Positions 54,219 through 63,640 of a stretch of DNA of 64,000 nucleotides are shown piece by piece. The position numbers were made by a program, and so were the translations under genes. The stretch's first letter is position 1, and the number at the start of each line of letters is the position of its first letter. The notes under the pieces are model-generated. The model did not search any database, was not told the origin of the DNA, and saw nothing but the letters and a program-made list of their open reading frames with translations. The DNA is from Streptomyces sp. S.PB5 (lineage in GTDB: Bacteria; Actinomycetota; Actinomycetes; Streptomycetales; Streptomycetaceae): the NCBI RefSeq assembly GCF_030403745.1, contig NZ_JAQMWP010000014.1:1-64000 (forward strand), written 5' to 3'.

Positions 54219-56438
54219 ATGTCCCACGACGACGTCGGACTGCGCGCGGTCATGCGCTCGGTCGCCTTCCTCACCGCGGGGGCGCTCGCGGTGTCCATGC
54301 TCGCCGGGTGCAGTTCGAAGCATCCGGCGGGCAGACCGCTCGCCGACCAGGACATCGCCGCCGCCGACCGTTCCCTGGTCGCGGACGGCGGCACCCTGCA
54401 CTGGGCGGTGGACTCCGTGCCGGAGACGCTGAACACCTTCCAGGCCGACGCCGACGCCACCACCAGCCGGGTCGCCCAGGCCGTACTGCCCTCCATGTAC
54501 CGGCTCGACGCGAACGGGCGGCCGCAGGTCAACCCCGACTACCTGGAGAAGGCCGAGGTCGTCGAGACCGAGCCCAAGCAGGTCGTGCTGTACAAGCTGA
54601 ACCAGCAGGCGGTGTGGAGCGACGGCCGGGAGATCGGCGCCGCCGACTTCGCCGCGCAGTGGCGGGCCCTGTCCGGCAAGGACACCGCGTACTGGACGGC
54701 CCGCAACGCCGGGTACGACCGCATCGAGAAGATCCAGCGCGGCGCCGACGACCTGGAGGTCAAGGTCACCTTCGAGCGGCCGTACGCCGACTGGAAGTCG
54801 CTGTTCTCGCCGCTGTACCCGAAGGACGTCATGGGAACCCCGGACTCCTTCAATGACAGCGCGCGCAAGAAGCTCAAGATCACCGCAGGTCCCTTCGCGG
54901 TCAAGAAGGTCGACCGCAAGGACGACGAGGTCACCCTCGCCCGCAACCCGCGCTGGTGGGGCCGTCCCGCCAAGCTCGACGAGATCGTGCTGCGCGCCGT
55001 GCCGCGCGACAAGCGGGCCACCGAACTGGCCGCGGGCAAGCTGGACCTGGCCGAGATCGACCCCGAGTCGGTCAAGCGGATCACCGTCGCCGCCAAGGCC
55101 GGCCGCCGCAGCGCCACCCCGCTGATGGGCCCCGGCAGCGACCTCGACGCCGCCGACTCGCTGCGCTCCTGGGCCGTCGCCAACGGCTCCGACGAGGAGG
55201 CCGCGGAGGAGGAGACGACCGCGCGCGAGAAGCAGCAGAAGGCGATCACCGAGTACGGCCGTCAGCAGCAGGCCCTGCGCGGTTTCGAGGTGCGCCGCTC
55301 CCTGGAACCCGCCTACACCCAGCTCGCCCTCAACGGCGCCGACGGCCCCCTCGCCGACGAGCGGGTCCGCCGAGCCGTGGCCCGGGCGCTGGACCGGGAG
55401 GCGCTCGCCGACGTCGTCCTCACCCCGCTCGGTCTGCCCGCCGTGCCGGTCGGCAGCCACCTCGCGCTGTCCGGCCAGGCCGCGTACGCCGACAACAGCG
55501 GTGCGCTCGGCGGGCGGGACCCTGAGGAGGCGCAGGCGCTGCTCGCGGACGCCGGGTGGGTGAAGGGGGGCCCGATCACGGAGAAGAAGAAGGGAGAGAA
55601 GGGGGAGAAGGCCGCGGGCGCCGAGGGCAGGAAGGCCGAGGACGAGTCCGAGGGCGGCGACGACGGTACGTACATCGTCGGCGAGGACGACAAGGCGCCG
55701 CGCGAGGCCGACCGGGAGAAGAAGAAGGACCCCAAGGGCAGTGGCGAGGGGGCCAAGCACCTCGCACAGGACGGCCAGCAGTACGCGAACAAGCTGAAGC
55801 AGGGCGGGGCGCCGGGGGCGTACGCGCCGCGCGGCACGGCCGCTCCGGCCGGGGCGGCGGCGGGGGCGCTGGCCAAGGACGGCAAGGCGCTGACCCTCCG
55901 CTTCGTGCTCCCCTCGGGTCCGGGCTCGCAGACGCTGCGTACGGTCGCCGACCGGATCTCGGGGATGCTGCGCAAGGTCGGCATCCGTACCGAGATCTCC
56001 AAGGTCGACGACGAGAGCTACTTCAAGGACCACATCGCTTCCGGCCAGTACGACCTCGCCCTGTACTCCTGGCCGACGTCGGCCTTCCCCGCGACGGACG
56101 CCCGCCCGATCTTCGCGAAGCCGGTCCCGGCGGCCGACGGCTCCCTGAACGTCGAGCAGAACTACACGAGGGTCGGCACCGACCAGGTCGACCAGCTCTT
56201 CGAGCAGGCCATGGCCACGCTCGACGAGAACGAGAGCCGGGGCCTGATCCGCAAGGCCGACTCCCGCATCTGGGCCGCGGCCGGCTCCATCCCCCTCTAC
56301 CAGCGCCCCCAGCTGACCGCCGCGAAGAAGAACGTGGCCAACGCCGGTGCCTTCGGTTTCCAGACACCGGTGTACGAGGACATGGGGTTCCTGAAGAAGG
56401 GCGCGAAGGCGTCGGCGAGCCCGGCTTCCGGCGACTGA
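54219..56438 (+). CDS. Peptide/lipid-binding ABC lipoprotein (SBP family 5) with charged insertion
   Basis: 739 aa, longer than the usual ~550. Lipobox SMLAGC with Cys as residue ~30. Family 5 features: GGTLHWAVDSVPETLNTF, VWSDGREIGAADFAAQW, YDRIEKIQ, and QLALNGADGPLADERVRRAV. Residues ~447-554 form a Lys/Glu/Gly/Ala-rich low-complexity insertion (GPITEKKKGEKGEKAAG, READREKKKDPKG) between the two lobes. It resembles the LpqW-type/solitary substrate-binding proteins of actinomycetes. GGAGG precedes ATG 54219. No permease is adjacent, so it either works alone or with a distant transporter. Divergent from the sdh operon. Confidence 0.85.
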   Translation: MSHDDVGLRAVMRSVAFLTAGALAVSMLAGCSSKHPAGRPLADQDIAAADRSLVADGGTLHWAVDSVPETLNTFQADADATTSRVAQAVLPSMYRLDANGRPQVNPDYLEKAEVVETEPKQVVLYKLNQQAVWSDGREIGAADFAAQWRALSGKDTAYWTARNAGYDRIEKIQRGADDLEVKVTFERPYADWKSLFSPLYPKDVMGTPDSFNDSARKKLKITAGPFAVKKVDRKDDEVTLARNPRWWGRPAKLDEIVLRAVPRDKRATELAAGKLDLAEIDPESVKRITVAAKAGRRSATPLMGPGSDLDAADSLRSWAVANGSDEEAAEEETTAREKQQKAITEYGRQQQALRGFEVRRSLEPAYTQLALNGADGPLADERVRRAVARALDREALADVVLTPLGLPAVPVGSHLALSGQAAYADNSGALGGRDPEEAQALLADAGWVKGGPITEKKKGEKGEKAAGAEGRKAEDESEGGDDGTYIVGEDDKAPREADREKKKDPKGSGEGAKHLAQDGQQYANKLKQGGAPGAYAPRGTAAPAGAAAGALAKDGKALTLRFVLPSGPGSQTLRTVADRISGMLRKVGIRTEISKVDDESYFKDHIASGQYDLALYSWPTSAFPATDARPIFAKPVPAADGSLNVEQNYTRVGTDQVDQLFEQAMATLDENESRGLIRKADSRIWAAAGSIPLYQRPQLTAAKKNVANAGAFGFQTPVYEDMGFLKKGAKASASPASGD

Positions 56439-56580
56439 CCCGGCCCTCCGCCCGACGACTGGTTCCGTTCCGTTACGGACGGCGGTTCCCGCACCCGCCC
56501 CGCACCCGCATCATGGATTCGATCAAGGATCATGGCGCGGGCGCGGGGCGTTCGCGCGACGGGGGAAAGGAAGCCGGCGT

Positions 56581-57264
56581 ATGCGCGGCAAGGCACGACG
56601 TACCTGGACGGCGGGACTGGCCACGGTGGCACTGGCGGCGGGCCTGGCGGCCTGCACCGGCAGCAGCGGTGACGGGGGCAAGGACGGCAGCGGCGACAAG
56701 ACGAGCGCCAAGCCCGTGGCCAAGGCGTGCGCGAACGGCACGTTCACCTGGTTCGACGTCGAGAAGTCGGACAGGCTGACCGGGGTCTCCGACCTGCATC
56801 CGCTGCCCGAGGGCGTCACGATGACGAGCCACATGGAGCGGGTGTACACCCCGCGTGCCTCGGTGAAGACCCAAGGTCCGGCCCTGTCCCCGGCGGAGGT
56901 TCTCTTCTCGCTGGGCAAGAAGATCGGCGAGATCGACTCCGACGCCCCCACCCTGGCGGCCGCCGGCGGAGACACGTGGGCCTTCACCGACGTGAACGGC
57001 AAGGCCCCGTCCCTGGACAGCGGCATCGTGGGGGGCGACAACGCCGGGGACTTCGTGACGTACGCCGGAGTCCGCGAGGTGACGGCGGACTTCCAGTACT
57101 CCTGCCCGGACGGCACGGCCACCACAGGACAGGCGCGGCAGTGGACCGTCGACATCGGCGGCGTCCTGTCCTGTGACGAGGCCGTCGATACCGACGACCT
57201 CGCCCGCCAGGCCGCCCGGCGGTCCTGCGAGGCGGGGGCGGTCGCAACTCGGGACGCCGCCTAG
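56581..57264 (+). CDS. Small lipoprotein, unknown function
   Basis: 227 aa. Signal peptide with lipobox LAAC (Cys25) followed by a Gly/Ser/Asp/Lys linker (TGSSGDGGKDGSGDKTS). The mature domain has Cys residues (KACANG, YSCPDG, LSCDEAV, RRSCEAG) that may form two disulfides. No family recognised. GGGGAAAGGAAG precedes the ATG. Lies between the binding lipoprotein and typA on the same strand. Confidence 0.75.
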   Translation: MRGKARRTWTAGLATVALAAGLAACTGSSGDGGKDGSGDKTSAKPVAKACANGTFTWFDVEKSDRLTGVSDLHPLPEGVTMTSHMERVYTPRASVKTQGPALSPAEVLFSLGKKIGEIDSDAPTLAAAGGDTWAFTDVNGKAPSLDSGIVGGDNAGDFVTYAGVREVTADFQYSCPDGTATTGQARQWTVDIGGVLSCDEAVDTDDLARQAARRSCEAGAVATRDAA

Positions 57265-57294
57265 GCCGTACTCGCAAAACCGCATGTCACGTGC

Positions 57295-57313
57295 GGGGCG
57301 GACCGCCCGCCCC
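57295..57313 (+). terminator. Possible hairpin terminator before typA
   Basis: A GGGGCG/CGCCCC stem (57295-57300 with 57308-57313, 7-nt loop), extendable by a few pairs, 31 nt after the lipoprotein stop. Short, so a weak call. Confidence 0.35.
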
Positions 57314-57482
57314 ACGCCGCCCGCGCCGCCGCCCCGGGCCATCCCCGCGCAGCCCGGCGCGCCCTTGCCCGAAAGGCCCCGTACCATGGGGTGAGGCCGT
57401 GGCATGTACAGCCCGGCAGGGTCCGCGTAACACAGACGTACGCGCAGGCCTCTTCCACACCACTCCGGGAGTACGCCGCACT

Positions 57483-59390
57483 ATGGCCACGCGCCACGAC
57501 ATCCGCAATGTCGCCATCGTCGCCCACGTCGACCACGGCAAGACCACCATCGTCGACGGCATGCTGAAGCAGGCCGGCGCCTTCGCCGCGCACCAGCTCG
57601 AAGGCGTCGACGACCGCATGATGGACTCGAACGACCTGGAGCGTGAGAAGGGCATCACGATCCTGGCGAAGAACACGGCGGTGAAGTACCACCCGAAGGA
57701 CGGGGGGGACGTCATCACCATCAACATCATCGACACCCCCGGTCACGCCGACTTCGGTGGCGAGGTCGAGCGCGGGCTGTCCATGGTCGACGGCGTCGTG
57801 CTGCTCGTCGACGCCTCCGAGGGCCCGCTGCCGCAGACCCGCTTCGTGCTGCGCAAGGCGCTCCAGCAGCGGCTGCCCGTCATCCTCTGCATCAACAAGA
57901 CGGACCGTCCGGACTCCCGGATCGACGAGGTCGTCAACGAGACCTACGACCTTTTCCTCGACCTGGACGCGGACGAGGAGCAGATCGAGTTCCCGATCGT
58001 CTACGCCTGCGGCCGTGACGGCATCGCCTCGCTGACCAAGCCGGAGAACGGGACCGTCCCCGCCGACTCCAACAGCCTGGAGCCGTTCTTCTCGACGATC
58101 CTCCAGCACATCCCGGCGCCGACGTACGAAGAGGACGCCCCGCTCCAGGCCCACGTCACCAACCTGGACGCCGACAACTTCCTCGGCCGTATCGCGCTGC
58201 TCCGCGTCGAGCAGGGCGAGCTGCGCAAGGGCCAGACCGTCACGTGGATCAAGCGCGACGGCTCCATGTCCAACGTCCGCATCACCGAGCTGCTGATGAC
58301 CGAGGCGCTCACCCGCAAGCCCGCCGAGGTGGCCGGCCCCGGTGACATCTGTGCCGTCGCCGGTATCTCGGACATCATGATCGGCGAGACCCTCGCGGAC
58401 CCGGAGAACCCGATCCCGCTGCCGCTGATCACGGTCGACGAGCCCGCGATCTCCATGACCATCGGCACCAACACCTCGCCGCTGGTCGGCCGGGGCGGCA
58501 CCGGCAAGGGCGCCGACAACAAGGCGGCCGTCAAGGACCGCAAGGTCACCGCCCGTCAGGTCAAGGACCGTCTGGACCGCGAGCTGATCGGTAACGTCTC
58601 GCTGCGCGTCATCGACACCGAGCGTCCCGACGCCTGGGAGGTCCAGGGCCGTGGTGAGCTCGCGCTCGCCATCCTGGTCGAGCAGATGCGCCGCGAGGGC
58701 TTCGAGCTGACCATCGGCAAGCCCCAGGTCGTCACCAAGGAGGTCGACGGCAAGACGTACGAGCCGGTCGAGCGCATGACGATCGACGTCCCCGAGGAGC
58801 ACATGGGCGCGGTCACGCAGCTCATGGGCGTCCGCAAGGGCCGGATGGACAACATGTCCAACCACGGTTCGGGCTGGGTGCGCATGGAGTTCGTGGTGCC
58901 CTCGCGTGGTCTCATCGGCTTCCGGACCGAGTTCCTGACGCAGACCCGCGGCACCGGTATCGGTCACTCCATCCACGAGGGCTTCGAGCCCTGGTTCGGC
59001 ACCCTGCAGACCCGTAACAACGGCTCACTGGTCGCCGACCGCGCCGGTGCCGTCACCGCGTTCGCGATGACCAACCTCCAGGAGCGCGGTGTGCTGTTCA
59101 CCGAGCCCGGTACCGAGGTGTACGAGGGCATGATCGTCGGCGAGAACTCGCGCTCCGACGACATGGACGTGAACATCACCAAGGAGAAGAAGCTCACGAA
59201 CATGCGGTCGTCGTCGGCCGACTCGTTCGAGGCGATCGTCCCGCCGCGCAAGCTCTCCCTGGAGCAGTCGCTGGAGTTCTGCCGCGACGACGAGTGCGTG
59301 GAGGTCACCCCGGAGGCGGTCCGCATCCGCAAGGTGAACCTGGACGCCCGTGAGCGCGCCCGCGCCGCGAGCCGCGCCAAGCACGGCTGA
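57483..59390 (+). CDS. typA: Ribosome-associated GTPase TypA/BipA
   Basis: 635 aa, full length. GTPase motifs: G1 [10 protein letters not shown]2 region EREKGITI, G3 DTPGHADF, G4 NKTD. Then the EF-G-like domains and the TypA-specific C-terminal domain ([44 protein letters not shown]). It binds ribosomes and acts under stress and cold. ATG 57483 has GGGAG ~12 nt upstream. It is followed by a strong terminator. A conserved housekeeping gene that places this end of the window in the chromosome core. Confidence 0.97.
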   Translation: MATRHDIRNVAIVAHVDHGKTTIVDGMLKQAGAFAAHQLEGVDDRMMDSNDLEREKGITILAKNTAVKYHPKDGGDVITINIIDTPGHADFGGEVERGLSMVDGVVLLVDASEGPLPQTRFVLRKALQQRLPVILCINKTDRPDSRIDEVVNETYDLFLDLDADEEQIEFPIVYACGRDGIASLTKPENGTVPADSNSLEPFFSTILQHIPAPTYEEDAPLQAHVTNLDADNFLGRIALLRVEQGELRKGQTVTWIKRDGSMSNVRITELLMTEALTRKPAEVAGPGDICAVAGISDIMIGETLADPENPIPLPLITVDEPAISMTIGTNTSPLVGRGGTGKGADNKAAVKDRKVTARQVKDRLDRELIGNVSLRVIDTERPDAWEVQGRGELALAILVEQMRREGFELTIGKPQVVTKEVDGKTYEPVERMTIDVPEEHMGAVTQLMGVRKGRMDNMSNHGSGWVRMEFVVPSRGLIGFRTEFLTQTRGTGIGHSIHEGFEPWFGTLQTRNNGSLVADRAGAVTAFAMTNLQERGVLFTEPGTEVYEGMIVGENSRSDDMDVNITKEKKLTNMRSSSADSFEAIVPPRKLSLEQSLEFCRDDECVEVTPEAVRIRKVNLDARERARAASRAKHG

Positions 59391-59410
59391 CCCATTGCCG
59401 TGAGGTGAGA

Positions 59411-59446
59411 CACCGGGCACCCCGCTCCGCCGCGGGGTGCCCGGTG
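59411..59446 (+). terminator. Terminator of typA
   Basis: A perfect 14-bp stem (59411-59424 with 59433-59446) with an 8-nt loop, 20 nt after the typA stop. Confidence 0.85.
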
Positions 59447-59970
59447 CCGTCGTAGGGCCATGGGGGCGGGCGGGGCGGGACGGGGCTGGGCGACCGAGGG
59501 TAATCCCTCTGATCTGCCCCTCGTTTGCCAGGATTTGAAGGCGACGGCCGTGGGACACGTTCCGTTCGCACTAACCTGCTACCGGAAATGGCGTACCGAA
59601 CGGCTCTGCCCCGGTGGCTGGGTCATGCGCAAGTCATTTTTCACCCCTGATCCGTCCGGATTCCGGACACTCAATGCCGATAGATGTGTAACAAGTCCGT
59701 TTCGCAGGGATCTTTCGGCAAAGGGTTTGTCCGGATTTTGGAAGAAGTATGCGGCAGGTGTGATCGAACCGAGACCTTGAGGGTGTGGTTCGGCCATGGC
59801 GCATGGCAGATAGTTAGGCGCGTAGAGCTCGGTTGTGCAGGACATGTGTGCTGCATGGGCCGGCTCGCGTGCGTGGGGGCATCTCACTTACTCCGGTACC
59901 GGTCACGGTGACTGATGTGTGACGTGTGCTCCCTTTTGCGGTGAACCAATGGACTCATGAGGAGGAACCC
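59447..59970 (+). promoter_or_regulatory. Long upstream region of the oligopeptide ABC operon
   Basis: About 520 bases with distinctly lower GC than the rest of the window (for example 59630-59850). It has a small perfect hairpin (GTCCGG ATT CCGGAC, around 59655-59671), a second GTCCGGATT at about 59729, and no convincing coding frame. The operon promoter and a long leader must lie here; no riboswitch class was recognised. Confidence 0.5.
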
Positions 59971-61599
59971 ATGCGCGGTGCCAAGAGCGCCAAGTGGGTC
60001 GCGATAGCCGCGGTTGTGGCGCTGGGCGCGACCGCCTGTGGTGGTGGCAACGACGACAGCAGCAGTGGCGACAAGGCTGCGATCGACCCGAACGGCACGT
60101 TCTCGATCGAGGTCGGCGAGCCGCAGAACCCGCTGCAGCCGGCGAACACCATGGAGTCCAACGGCAGCATCGTGACGCGAGCGCTGTTCACCGGGCTGGT
60201 GGACTACGACTCGAGCGGCAAGATCGAGATGATGAACGCCCAGTCGGTGGACTCCACCGACAACAAGACGTTCACCGTCAAGCTGAAGCCGGGCTGGAAG
60301 TTCCACGACGGCACCCCGGTGACCGCCGAGTCCTACGTCAAGGCGTGGAACTGGGCCGCCCAGCCGAAGAACAAGCAGACCAACAGCTTCTGGTTCTCGG
60401 ACATCGAGGGCTACGCCGACGTCGCGCCCGAGAAGGGCGACCCGAAGGCGACGGAGATGAAGGGTCTGAAGGTCGTCGACGACAGCACCTTCACCATCAC
60501 CCTCACCACCCCGATCCCGTACTTCGTGTACAAGCTCGGCTACGAGGTCTTCTCGCCGCTGCCCGAGTCCTTCTACAAGGACCCGGCCGCCGCGGGTGAG
60601 AAGCCGGTCGGCAACGGTCCCTACAAGTTCGTCAGCTGGGACCACAAGAAGCAGATCAAGGTCGTCCGCAACGACGACTACCAGGGCTCCAACAAGGCGA
60701 AGAACGGCGGTGTGATCTTCAAGAACTACACCAGCCTCGAGACCGCCTACCAGGACCTGAAGTCCAACAACGTCGACGTCCTGCGCCAGATCGCGCCCAA
60801 GGACCTGCCCGTCTACAAGCAGGACCTCGGCGACCGTGCCGTCGACCAGGCCTACTCCGCGATCCAGACGATCGCCCCGGCCCGCTACACCAAGCAGTGG
60901 AAGGACATCGACCCCAAGGTCCTGCAGGGCCTGTCGATGGCGATCGACCGCAACACCATCACCAAGACGGTGCTGCAGGGCACGCGTGAGCCCGCCACCG
61001 GCTGGGTCGCCAAGGGCGTCCTCGGTTACCAGGCCGACCTGGGCACCGACATCTTCAAGTACGACCCGACCAAGGCGAAGGCGCTCATCAAGGAGGGCGG
61101 CGGCGTTCCCGGCAACTCCGTCACCATCCAGTACAACGCCGACGGCGGTCACAAGGACTGGGTCGAGGCGGTCTGCAACTCGATCACCAACGCCACCGGT
61201 GTGAAGTGCTCCGGCGACTCGAAGGCCGACTTCCAGGCCGACCTGAACGCCCGGGACAACCAGGAAGTCAAGTCGATCTACCGCTCCGGCTGGGTGCTCG
61301 ACTACCCCTTCAACGCCAACTTCCTGCGCGACCTGTTCGGCACCAAGTCGTCCGGCAACCAGAGCGGCTTCTCCAACAAGGAGGTCGACACGCTGATCGA
61401 GCAGGCCGACGCCGCCAAGACGCTGGAGGAGTCGGAGAAGCTGTACCAGGACCTCGAGAAGAAGCTCCCGGACTACATGCCGAGCATCCCGCTCTGGTAC
61501 TACAAGGTCAACGCGGGCTTCTCCGAGAACGTCACCGGCGTCCAGTACGCCCAGGACGGCGACCCGATCCTGACCGGTGTTCAGGTCAAGAAGAAGTAA
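59971..61599 (+). CDS. Oligopeptide-binding ABC lipoprotein (SBP family 5, OppA/DppA type)
   Basis: 542 aa. Lipobox ATACGG (Cys ~23) and a short Ser/Asp linker. Family motifs: KPGWKFHDGTPVTAESYVKAW, KPVGNGPYKFVSW, and an Arg/Asp-rich peptide pocket region. AGGAGGAA 6 nt before ATG 59971 is near ideal. It captures oligopeptides and delivers them to the two permeases encoded next. Order SBP-permease-permease-ATPase next to typA recalls, from memory, the bldK/SCO5117-type region of S. coelicolor, whose bldK transporter is needed for aerial growth; which of the two this corresponds to is not decided here. Confidence 0.93.
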   Translation: MRGAKSAKWVAIAAVVALGATACGGGNDDSSSGDKAAIDPNGTFSIEVGEPQNPLQPANTMESNGSIVTRALFTGLVDYDSSGKIEMMNAQSVDSTDNKTFTVKLKPGWKFHDGTPVTAESYVKAWNWAAQPKNKQTNSFWFSDIEGYADVAPEKGDPKATEMKGLKVVDDSTFTITLTTPIPYFVYKLGYEVFSPLPESFYKDPAAAGEKPVGNGPYKFVSWDHKKQIKVVRNDDYQGSNKAKNGGVIFKNYTSLETAYQDLKSNNVDVLRQIAPKDLPVYKQDLGDRAVDQAYSAIQTIAPARYTKQWKDIDPKVLQGLSMAIDRNTITKTVLQGTREPATGWVAKGVLGYQADLGTDIFKYDPTKAKALIKEGGGVPGNSVTIQYNADGGHKDWVEAVCNSITNATGVKCSGDSKADFQADLNARDNQEVKSIYRSGWVLDYPFNANFLRDLFGTKSSGNQSGFSNKEVDTLIEQADAAKTLEESEKLYQDLEKKLPDYMPSIPLWYYKVNAGFSENVTGVQYAQDGDPILTGVQVKKK

Positions 61600-61619
61600 T
61601 CGCTGGTAGCCCGCGAACG

Positions 61620-61651
61620 CGGGTGCGGTACCGAGACACGGACCGCACCCG
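61620..61651 (+). terminator. Intra-operon hairpin after the binding-protein gene
   Basis: A perfect 10-bp stem (61620-61629 with 61642-61651), 12-nt loop, 20 nt after the SBP stop. Probably a partial terminator or 3' stabiliser that makes binding protein more abundant than permease. Confidence 0.65.
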
Positions 61652-61670
61652 AGGCGGACGGCAGCGGCCG

Positions 61671-61720
61671 GGGGGCCCTTTCCACGCGCATGTTCAGGTA
61701 ATGCGCGGGGGGAGGGCCCC
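61671..61720 (+). terminator. Second intra-operon hairpin
   Basis: Two stacked 7-bp stems (61673-61679 with 61713-61719; 61685-61691 with 61701-61707) separated by an internal loop, 34 nt before the permease start. With the preceding hairpin it forms a double structure in the 154-bp SBP-permease spacer. Confidence 0.5.
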
Positions 61721-61753
61721 GTGGGCTGCCGCCGGAACTGACATGGAGGCACG

Positions 61754-62686
61754 ATGGGGCGCTACGTCGCACGACGACTGCTCCAGATGATCCCGGTGTT
61801 CATCGGGACAACTCTGCTGATCTTTCTCATGGTCTACGCCCTGCCCGGTGACCCCGTGCGCGGGCTCTTCGGCGACAAGGCGGGCAGCCCGCAGGTCATC
61901 GCGCAGCTGAGACATGAGTACGGCCTGGACCAGCCGATCCTGGTGCAGTACTGGAATTACATGAAGGACATGATCCTGCATGGTGACTTCGGCACCCAGG
62001 TGGCCAGCAACCGTCCCGTCACGGAGGTGCTCGGCGACGCGTTCCCGGTGACGCTGCGACTGGCCGGTCTGGCCTTCGCCTTCGAGGCGGTGCTCGGCCT
62101 GGCGCTCGGCGTCGTCAGCGGTCTGCGGGCCGGCCGGATCACCGACAACTCGATCCTGGTTCTGACGCTGCTGCTGATCTCGGTCCCCGTCTTCGTGCTC
62201 GGCTTCATCCTCCAGATGGTCTTCGCCGACCAGCTCGGTTGGGTGGCGCCCAGCGTCAACGACGACACCGATCTCACTCAGTTCATCCTGCCCGCGGTCG
62301 TTCTGGGCACGGCCTCACTGGCCTATGTCACCCGGCTCACCAGAACCTCGATCGCCGAGAACCTGCGCGCCGACTACATCCGCACGGCCATCGCCAAGGG
62401 TCTCCCGCGGCGCCGTGTGGTCGGCGTCCACCTGCTGCGCAACTCGCTGATCCCGGTGGTCACCTTCCTGGGCACCGACCTCGGTGCGCTGATGGGCGGC
62501 GCCGTCGTCACCGAGCGCATCTTCAACATCCATGGCGTGGGCGGCACCATCGCCGAGTCCATCACCCGGCGCGAGGGCACGACCCTGGTCGGTCTGGTGA
62601 CCATCCTGGTCCTCGTCTACCTCCTCGCCAGCCTTCTTGTCGACCTGCTCTACGCGGTCCTGGACCCGAGGATTCGCTATGCCTGA
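61754..62686 (+). CDS. Oligopeptide ABC transporter permease (OppB/DppB type)
   Basis: 310 aa, six TM segments. N-terminus MGRYVARRLLQMIPVFIGTT and FLMVYALPGDPVRGLFG are typical of OppB/DppB. The EAA loop that docks the ATPase is DYIRTAIAKGLPRRRVVGVH. GGAGG lies 8 nt upstream of the ATG. The end overlaps the second permease start by 8 bp. Confidence 0.95.
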   Translation: MGRYVARRLLQMIPVFIGTTLLIFLMVYALPGDPVRGLFGDKAGSPQVIAQLRHEYGLDQPILVQYWNYMKDMILHGDFGTQVASNRPVTEVLGDAFPVTLRLAGLAFAFEAVLGLALGVVSGLRAGRITDNSILVLTLLLISVPVFVLGFILQMVFADQLGWVAPSVNDDTDLTQFILPAVVLGTASLAYVTRLTRTSIAENLRADYIRTAIAKGLPRRRVVGVHLLRNSLIPVVTFLGTDLGALMGGAVVTERIFNIHGVGGTIAESITRREGTTLVGLVTILVLVYLLASLLVDLLYAVLDPRIRYA

Positions 62687-63629
62687 CGTGACCAAGACCG
62701 CAACCAAGGACGTCAGCACCGAGCCGACGGACGCGGCCGCCCCCATACCGGCCGACGCCTCGAAGCCGGAGAAGACGCGCAGTCTGTGGGGCGACGCCTG
62801 GGCGGATCTGCGGCGCAGCTGGATCTTCATCGTCTCCAGCCTGCTGATCCTGTTCCTGCTGTTCGTCACCTTCTTCCCCGGCTGGTTCACCGGCGCCAAC
62901 CCGATCAGCGGCGACCTGGCGAAGCACTACATCCAGAAGCCGAAGCTCGGCGACATCGGCTCGGCCGACTGGCTGGGCTACGACGCCCAGGGCCGCAGCG
63001 TGTACGCGCGCCTCATCTACGGCACCCGGGCCTCGGTGGCCGTCGGCTTCGGCACCACCATCGCGGTCACCATCGTGGGCGGCCTGATAGGCATGCTCGC
63101 CGGCTACTTCGGCGGCGTCCTGGACTCGATCCTGTCCCGCCTGACGGACGTGTTCTTCGGCATCCCGTTCCTGCTCGGCACGATGGTCGTGCTGAACTCC
63201 TTCACCGACCGCACCACCTGGGTGGTCATCGGCGCCCTCGCCTTCTTCGGCTGGACCCAGATCGCCCGCGTCATGCGCGGCGCGGTCATCACCACCAAGC
63301 AGGCGGACTACGTGCACGCGGCCAAGGCGCTCGGCGCGAGCACGACCCGCATCATGTTCCGGCACATCCTGCCGAACACCCTCGCCCCGGTGATCGTCGT
63401 CGCGACCATCTCGCTCGGTGTCTACATCGGCGCCGAGGCCACGCTGTCCTACCTGGGCCTCGGCCTGGAAGGCGTCTCGTGGGGCAACGACATCTCCGAC
63501 GGCGGCAACTCGATCCGCGTAGCCAAGTGGATCATGCTCTACCCGTCGATCATGCTCAGCATCACGGTGCTGGCGTTCATCATGCTCGGTGAGGCCGTAC
63601 GCAACGCCCTCGACCCGAAGATGCGCTGA
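62679..63629 (+). CDS. Oligopeptide ABC transporter permease (OppC/DppC type)
   Basis: 316 aa. A soluble N-terminus (~1-45, VTKTATKDVSTEP) is followed by a first TM (IFIVSSLLILFLLFVTFFPG), the OppC_N region, and five more TMs. The EAA loop reads DYVHAAKALGASTTRIMFRH. ATG 62679 overlaps the preceding permease by 8 bp (translational coupling). Partner of the previous permease. Confidence 0.95.
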   Translation: MPDVTKTATKDVSTEPTDAAAPIPADASKPEKTRSLWGDAWADLRRSWIFIVSSLLILFLLFVTFFPGWFTGANPISGDLAKHYIQKPKLGDIGSADWLGYDAQGRSVYARLIYGTRASVAVGFGTTIAVTIVGGLIGMLAGYFGGVLDSILSRLTDVFFGIPFLLGTMVVLNSFTDRTTWVVIGALAFFGWTQIARVMRGAVITTKQADYVHAAKALGASTTRIMFRHILPNTLAPVIVVATISLGVYIGAEATLSYLGLGLEGVSWGNDISDGGNSIRVAKWIMLYPSIMLSITVLAFIMLGEAVRNALDPKMR

Positions 63630-63640
63630 GGGAGGCGTAC

